A stretch of DNA of 12,896 bases from Cyclostephanos tholiformis (Eukaryota; Bacillariophyta; Thalassiosirophyceae; Thalassiosirales; Thalassiosiraceae). Below, one piece after another: positions 8,863-12,896 of the stretch (positions are counted from its first letter, which is position 1; each line of letters begins with the position of its first letter). The DNA is taken from the NCBI GenBank assembly GCA_036939975.1, contig JALLPB010000797.1, positions 1 through 12,896 on the forward strand, given 5' to 3'. The translations under genes were made by a program, and so were the position numbers. Below the pieces are notes generated by a model, which was not told the DNA's origin, ran no database searches, and saw only the letters and a program-made list of their open reading frames with translations.

Positions 8863-8896
8863 GCGGGGGGGGTTTTGTGTTACTAGACCCCCCCGC
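8863..8896. repeat. G-run/C-run inverted repeat at presumed right end of transposon
   Basis: GCGGGGGGG (8863-8871) faces CCCCCCCGC (8888-8896), a perfect 9-bp inverted repeat with a 16-base loop containing ttttgtgttactaga. The G-run is the partner proposed for the left C-run at 5529-5538. The adjoining C-run may be the terminus of another copy or a footprint. Confidence 0.6.
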
Positions 8897-8897
8897 G

Positions 8898-9356
8898 AAA
8901 ATACAGCTAAAATAAGTACTCTACCGTCAGAAATAAAACGTATCGTTATGCGATGTCAGACAGTGGCGGAATCAGTTCCGAAATTGGGTAGATCAAAGTT
9001 GTTCTTTCAGGCGGGGCTCACGAGTCAATTTGGACTGTATGCAATTGCAATAATATTGCATTAACTCTTTTCAATTTGTTCAGTCCTGGCTTGCGCTGTT
9101 ATAGCCACTCAAAACGAGTCGTCTATCCCCTCCAACGCAAGCTCTGTACCCGAAAAGGAAGTTGGTCCTTAACGGCAGCAAAAACAAATAATGTTATGTT
9201 TTTAAGAGGAGCATTCAAAAAATATAGTACTGGTTGAGGCTTCACTTCATATTGCACTGAATGAGCAATATACTTTTATATCCTAGCAATATATCAAGAT
9301 TTGTTCTTCTCTTTCTAATAAACTATTATTTGCTTTCGCTTCTCTCTTCCAATTTA
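8898..9356. other. Intergenic region between transposon and coiled-coil gene
   Basis: No gene is recognised. For the coiled-coil gene on the minus strand this is the 3' flank. It becomes very AT-rich from about 9180. Near 9050-9061 tgcaata and tattgca face each other around one base, a small palindrome. No tRNA-like promoter boxes were seen. Confidence 0.5.
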
Positions 9357-12300
9357 TTATCTCTTGTGACAAGCTTTCAGTTTTTCCACAAAGGCTGCCA
9401 CCTCTTCCTCGTGTTTGTATGTGTCATGAAAGGTCGATATCGACGACTCAATTAATTCAGACGGACGTTTCAATTCCAACTGGCTCCCGGCCTTTATAAG
9501 CTGGTCTGTTTGTGAAAGAGTTTTCTCATGACTATACAGCGTATTGCAGTTTAGTCTTTCCATAAAGGCTGCTAACTCATCTGTCTTCTTCAACGACTCA
9601 AAGAATTGGGACTTCTGCTTATTAAAGTCTGCCCTCTCTTTGATCAATGATTGTTCCTTTGCGACAACTGAAGATACTTCCGATTCCAATTGGCTTCTAT
9701 CCTTTGTAAGCTGGTTCATTTGTGACCACAGCATCCTCTCGTGACTGTTTAACGTTTCCTCCCTCGCAATAAGAGCCTCAGTTTGCTTTGCCAAATTCAT
9801 CAATTCTCTCTTAAGCTTGGACTCCTCGTCTTTTTTTTGACGTTGTTCTTCTGCAATCCGAGACATGATGCCATTTTTGTTAGCAATCAATGCCTGTTCT
9901 TGTGCGACCAGCTGACTTTCTCTTTGCTCGTGTGCTTCTGCGAGTCTGGCGAGCTTTTGGCTTTGTTCTTGTAAAGAATGTTGCAACCGCATCGTTTCCT
10001 CTTGGTATACCCTTTTGCTATTCTCAAACTCTTCGATCTCAGCTGCCAACACTTTTTTCTCAGATTGCACCTCCTCCTGATCCTTCCTGACACGTCTCTC
10101 GTACTCGACATTTTGTTCTTGTAAAGAGTATTGTAACCGCATCATTTCCTGTTGGGACACCCTTTTGCTATTCTCAAACTCCTCAATCTCGGCTGTTAAC
10201 ATTTTTCTCTCGGATTGCACCTCATCCTGATCCTTCCTGACACGTCTCTCATACTCGACAATATCATCGAAGTGCTTTGATAAGTCCCCCCTCAATTTTG
10301 AACAAGCTGCCTCTTTCTCTGTTAAACTCGCTTCGAGCAAGCTCAATCGCTCCTTCTCCTTTAACTGCACGTCCCCATCCTCAATGACCTGCCTCCTCCT
10401 TCGTTCGATCTCAATTTCGCGCCTTGAACAAGAATCCTCGCGTTCTGTGACATGTACAGCACGTGAAGCCACGATCTCCTCTCTCTTCGTGATAAGGGCC
10501 TCTCTTGTGGCTAGTTCCTTGATGCGGATTTCGGCATCATTGATTTCTTGTTCGCGTGCTCGTAGACATTCGGTCATCGTGTCAGAAAGGCTGCTCACTT
10601 CATGTTCAAGCAACTTACACAACTCTTCGCGCTCGGTAAGCCTGTCCTCACGTTGCTTACAGGCTTCCTCTCTTTCAGACATGGCCTTCTCTAGCAGCAA
10701 CTTGTCGCGTTCCATTTCGGATTCCGCTTCTGACATTTTTTTAGTATCATCTTCTAACACCTTCAATTGGGCAGAACAATTGCGCTCCCTCTCCTCCAGG
10801 TTCCTCAAGGCGCTATTTATCTCCCCTTCCCGACGTGTACAAGAATCCTCTCTTTTTATCAACTCCTCGGCGCGTTTACTTATACTTAAATTCCCTCCCA
10901 TCAACCTTACCTCCTCATCTGCAATGCACTTTTCTCGTAGGGCGCACGCATCTTCCCGTTGTCGGATGAGAACATCACAAAGCTTAAAGTTCTTCACCTG
11001 ATCTTCAATCCCACTTTCTCGCTTGATGCAGGCCTGTTCTCTCACAGAGAGCACCTCTTCTTTTTTGCGGCACAACATTTCGCGGCTTATCAACGCATTT
11101 TCTTGTTGCTGAAGGACAGCAGCACGCTTTTTTATTTTCTTAATTTGATCTTTGATCTCTCCTTCTCGCTTGCCGCACGCTTGTTCTCTCTCAGTTACTG
11201 CGACTTCCATATCACAACATGACTTTTCGCGCTTCGCCAGTTCTTTCATGCGAATATTCAGCGAGTCATCATACCCCTGCATCATAATTTCCTCTTCATT
11301 CAACTCCTTGCGCATTTTTTCCTGTTCGGACTGCTCCTTTAACAGCTCGGTTTTCGCGATCGATATGCGTCGCCTCTCCTCAGCAAGATCCACCATTTGT
11401 TTCATGATTTGCTCTTTCTCTTCTCGCAGACGCGACTTGACGGCATCATCCTCGTTCAAAATGGCTGACAGACCGGAGCATTCGTCCTCAATCTCATTCG
11501 TCATTCTTCTATCGCGTTCGTCCTCGATCTCTTTTAGCAGTCTTATAGCCTCCTCCTTCTTTTCCTTCGCCCGGCAGAGCGCTATCCTCTCTCCGTTGAG
11601 TTGCTCCGTCAGAGCCTTTGCCTCCGCTCTTAGCAACTTACATTCCGCCTCGATCTGCTCCTTCTCCTCCTTGACTGATTGTGCATCGCGTTGCAACGAC
11701 GCCAGTTCCTCCTTGCGTGAGAGCATATCATCGAGCAGCTCGGCGCGTTGTTTCGTCGCATTCGTCATCTCGAAGCTCATCCTCTCCAAGACACTTTCTA
11801 ATTGTGACTTCCGTTGTCTCAATAATTTGATTGAGATCTTTAAAGAATTCTTCATTTCCAAGTCGTTCTCATTGATAATTTCGACCAACGCCCTGTCTTC
11901 CACCTTCTTGGCCAGTAGCATTTTCACTGCACCATCATTCTCGTTTCGACGCTTGCCTCCTCGCCACCTGCTTATGGAGCTTTTTAAAGAATCCTTCGTT
12001 TCGTTGTCATTCTTCTTAGAAATTTTGACCACCATTCTGTCATCTGCCTTCTTAGCCTGTAGCATTTCCGCTTCACGATCCTTCTCATTCCAACTCTTGC
12101 CTCTTCGCCACTTGCCGCTATCTAAGATGCTGGTCTTGCGCATCTCCGGAACATCTGTAATCGCTTTCACGTCTGATATGGCATGACCCTTCTGCTGAAA
12201 ACTGCTCGTCTTCTTGGCCAGCGTCTTTTTGTGCTCGGCCTCCACCCTCTTAGAGGATATATTTTCCACCCGATTGCTCTCTTCTTTCATAAACATTTTG

Positions 12301-12452
12301 CGTCGATGCTCCCCGACACCATCTTTGATGCTGACGTCTGTAGTGGTGGGAAACTCGCTTGAGGAACTACTCGATATATAGCTGACAGAACTGGCGTCGC
12401 TATCTCCGGCGCTATTACGTAAATGGTAGAATCTGGAAGATGGATCGTCCAT
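9357..12452 (-). CDS. Long coiled-coil protein of unknown function (1,031 aa)
   Basis: The open frame runs from ATG 12452-12450, which has A at -3 and G at +4, to TAA 9359-9357 without interruption. The frame extends upstream only to a GTG at 12491 and a TGA near 12537, so this is the first in-frame ATG. Residues 1-40 are polar and Ser-rich. Residues 114-161 and 162-209 are a 48-residue tandem repeat starting K/R-W-R-x-G-K. From about 210 to the end the protein is almost wholly Glu/Lys/Arg-rich heptad coiled coil. RExxC motifs place cysteines at 412, 426, 461, 475, 503, 538, 559, 598, 612, 675 and 717 (KEAAC). Residues 732-781 and 782-831 are a 50-residue tandem repeat. The C-terminus carries a diverged duplication (ELAAFMERLN and EVAAFVEKLK). 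There is no signal peptide, transmembrane segment or motor domain. Structural or scaffold roles (cytoskeleton, centrosome, cell-wall related) fit the architecture but are not shown. It is a real gene by length and coherence; the function is unknown. Confidence 0.85.
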   Translation of the reverse strand: MDDPSSRFYHLRNSAGDSDASSVSYISSSSSSEFPTTTDVSIKDGVGEHRRKMFMKEESNRVENISSKRVEAEHKKTLAKKTSSFQQKGHAISDVKAITDVPEMRKTSILDSGKWRRGKSWNEKDREAEMLQAKKADDRMVVKISKKNDNETKDSLKSSISRWRGGKRRNENDGAVKMLLAKKVEDRALVEIINENDLEMKNSLKISIKLLRQRKSQLESVLERMSFEMTNATKQRAELLDDMLSRKEELASLQRDAQSVKEEKEQIEAECKLLRAEAKALTEQLNGERIALCRAKEKKEEAIRLLKEIEDERDRRMTNEIEDECSGLSAILNEDDAVKSRLREEKEQIMKQMVDLAEERRRISIAKTELLKEQSEQEKMRKELNEEEIMMQGYDDSLNIRMKELAKREKSCCDMEVAVTEREQACGKREGEIKDQIKKIKKRAAVLQQQENALISREMLCRKKEEVLSVREQACIKRESGIEDQVKNFKLCDVLIRQREDACALREKCIADEEVRLMGGNLSISKRAEELIKREDSCTRREGEINSALRNLEERERNCSAQLKVLEDDTKKMSEAESEMERDKLLLEKAMSEREEACKQREDRLTEREELCKLLEHEVSSLSDTMTECLRAREQEINDAEIRIKELATREALITKREEIVASRAVHVTEREDSCSRREIEIERRRRQVIEDGDVQLKEKERLSLLEASLTEKEAACSKLRGDLSKHFDDIVEYERRVRKDQDEVQSERKMLTAEIEEFENSKRVSQQEMMRLQYSLQEQNVEYERRVRKDQEEVQSEKKVLAAEIEEFENSKRVYQEETMRLQHSLQEQSQKLARLAEAHEQRESQLVAQEQALIANKNGIMSRIAEEQRQKKDEESKLKRELMNLAKQTEALIAREETLNSHERMLWSQMNQLTKDRSQLESEVSSVVAKEQSLIKERADFNKQKSQFFESLKKTDELAAFMERLNCNTLYSHEKTLSQTDQLIKAGSQLELKRPSELIESSISTFHDTYKHEEEVAAFVEKLKACHKR
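9382..9760 (-). repeat. Diverged duplication encoding the coiled-coil C-terminus
   Basis: Two related modules follow each other. One encodes LNSHERMLWSQMNQL...ELAAFMERLN, the other LYSHEKTLSQTDQL...EVAAFVEKLK. The SHE motifs are 71 codons apart and the AAF motifs 58 codons apart, so the second copy has lost about 13 codons. The DNA remains visibly similar, for example around aaaggctgc near 9391 and 9566. Confidence 0.65.
9960..10259 (-). repeat. 150-base in-frame tandem duplication (50 aa)
   Basis: Codons for residues 732-781 (10259-10110) and 782-831 (10109-9960) encode near-identical 50-residue units. Both begin VEYERRVRKDQ, contain AEIEEFENSKRV and end with SLQEQ. The DNA is highly similar along the whole unit, which points to a recent duplication within the gene. 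Confidence 0.9.
11826..12113 (-). repeat. 144-base in-frame tandem duplication (48 aa)
   Basis: Residues 114-161 (12113-11970) and 162-209 (11969-11826) are two 48-residue units sharing WRxGK near the start, an EMLQAKK/KMLLAKK core, DR, and a conserved end (KDSLKSSIS versus KNSLKISIK). They are more diverged than the 50-residue repeat, so this duplication is probably older. They form the basic region between the Ser-rich head and the main coiled coil. Confidence 0.85.
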
Positions 12453-12896
12453 GATGTATTCTTTGAAACTGATTATTGGTCCCACGGGCACAATTTTTGT
12501 GGCATTAACATGTACTAAATCGCCTATCTCGATATGTCACTTTCGCCAGGCCCAATAAACACAAGTGGCGCTATCTTGTTGGTTTACAGAGTGTTTCTTT
12601 TTTAGCTCATTGCCTTATCTGGTTGGATAGTGAAGCATCTACGAACTGCTTTTTATCTCGCAAAAACAATATTATCACCAAGCACCAAGCCTGTTTGGGG
12701 TTTCTCTTACTACTTGATATCTTCGGCATGCAGATGATTTTCATTTTTTTTCACATGCAAATTTGCATTTTTGGTTTTTAGAGAGAAAAGAGAGAAGCAC
12801 ACACAACTCATCATTATCGCTTTTTTTGATCTTTTTGAGAAACAAGCCGATAGGGCCTGCGGCTTTTCATCCCAAGGACAGACAGACCTTTGCTTC
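12453..12896. other. Upstream region of the coiled-coil gene
   Basis: No second gene is seen. This is the presumed promoter and 5' leader for the minus-strand coiled-coil gene. It holds a CCAAT word at 12551-12555, an imperfect inverted repeat around 12545-12595, and a perfect 14-base palindrome at 12755-12768. No clear TATA box or initiator could be assigned. Confidence 0.4.
12755..12768. promoter_or_regulatory. 14-bp perfect palindrome containing ATGCAAAT
   Basis: The sequence atgcaaatttgcat is its own reverse complement, so the octamer ATGCAAAT is present on both strands. It lies about 300 bases upstream of the coiled-coil start codon. Palindromes of this kind can bind dimeric homeodomain- or bZIP-type factors, but no such link is shown here. 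Confidence 0.3.

Larger units (their letters stand above)
5525..8880 (-). mobile_element. Probable pogo/Tc1-like DNA transposon (boundaries tentative)
   Basis: The interval contains the pogo-like transposase frame (8758-6023, minus). Possible ends were chosen because both read inward from a TA dinucleotide through a short A-rich word into a long C-run and then GC and ACA. The left end reads TA, caat, ten C, gccaca from 5523. The right end, on the minus strand, reads TA, acacaaaa, eight C, gcaca from 8882. Elements of this superfamily insert at TA. The shared similarity is only about 15-20 bases and is dominated by the C-run, so the ends could be elsewhere. Between 5525 and 6022 no further gene is convincing; a 67-codon minus frame (5608-5811) exists but is not recognisable. 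Confidence 0.35.

Noticed and set aside
5834..8884. Shared word ttttgtgttact at 5838-5849 and 8873-8884, near both sides of the transposase
   Set aside because: A 12-base match is expected several times by chance in a window of this size, and the two copies are in the same orientation, so they are not terminal inverted repeats.
9070..9180. tRNA-like stem-loops in the intergenic region
   Set aside because: No A-box and B-box pair and no cloverleaf could be built.
11152..12186. A 344-residue plus-strand protein rich in Ser, Phe and Leu
   Set aside because: It is the mirror image of the Glu/Lys/Arg-rich coiled coil on the other strand; composition is explained by complementing those codons. 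Other plus-strand frames within 6023-8758 and 9357-12452 were rejected for the same reason.
9357..12491. Start of the coiled-coil protein at 12491
   Set aside because: The codon at 12491-12489 is GTG, not ATG. The first in-frame ATG, with good context, is at 12452-12450.

Overview
The window looks like nuclear DNA of a eukaryote, most likely a unicellular alga such as a diatom or other stramenopile. Three things point to a eukaryote: remnants of typically eukaryotic transposon families, one very long intron-free coiled-coil gene without a bacterial-style operon, and long AT-rich stretches with diverged repeats. The assignment to diatoms is an impression from the style of the genes, not from a marker gene, and is only moderately secure. 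No tRNA, rRNA, CRISPR array or bacterial operon was seen.

Layout. Positions 236-1920 (minus strand) hold a decayed gene with a retroviral-type integrase (H2C2 zinc finger plus D,D,E core), broken by several frameshifts and stops. Positions 1921-5500 are mostly non-coding. They contain a small hairpin-rich repeat (2251-2361), a short cysteine-rich minus-strand ORF that resembles the C-terminal zinc domain of a piggyBac-type transposase (3736-4200), and an array of diverged repeats of about 170-190 bases (4234-5260). Positions about 5525-8880 form a probable pogo/Tc1-like DNA transposon. Its transposase (8758 down to 6023, minus strand) is one 911-codon frame broken only by two TGA codons 81 bases apart. 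It is bordered by C-run/G-run hairpins that may be its terminal repeats. Positions 9357-12452 (minus strand) carry an intact 1,031-residue coiled-coil protein gene, the only convincing intact cellular gene here. The last 440 bases are its presumed upstream region.

How the parts relate. Positions 1-8900 look like a transposon graveyard lying downstream of the coiled-coil gene. Three transposon classes in different states of decay are inferred: integrase-type (old), piggyBac-like (very old, tentative) and pogo-like (young, nearly intact). No functional pathway links them to the coiled-coil gene. The most unusual observations are the coiled-coil protein's row of cysteines locked to the heptad period, and the two TGA codons of the transposase, which can be read either as two nonsense mutations or as part of an in-frame 87-base intron/exitron.
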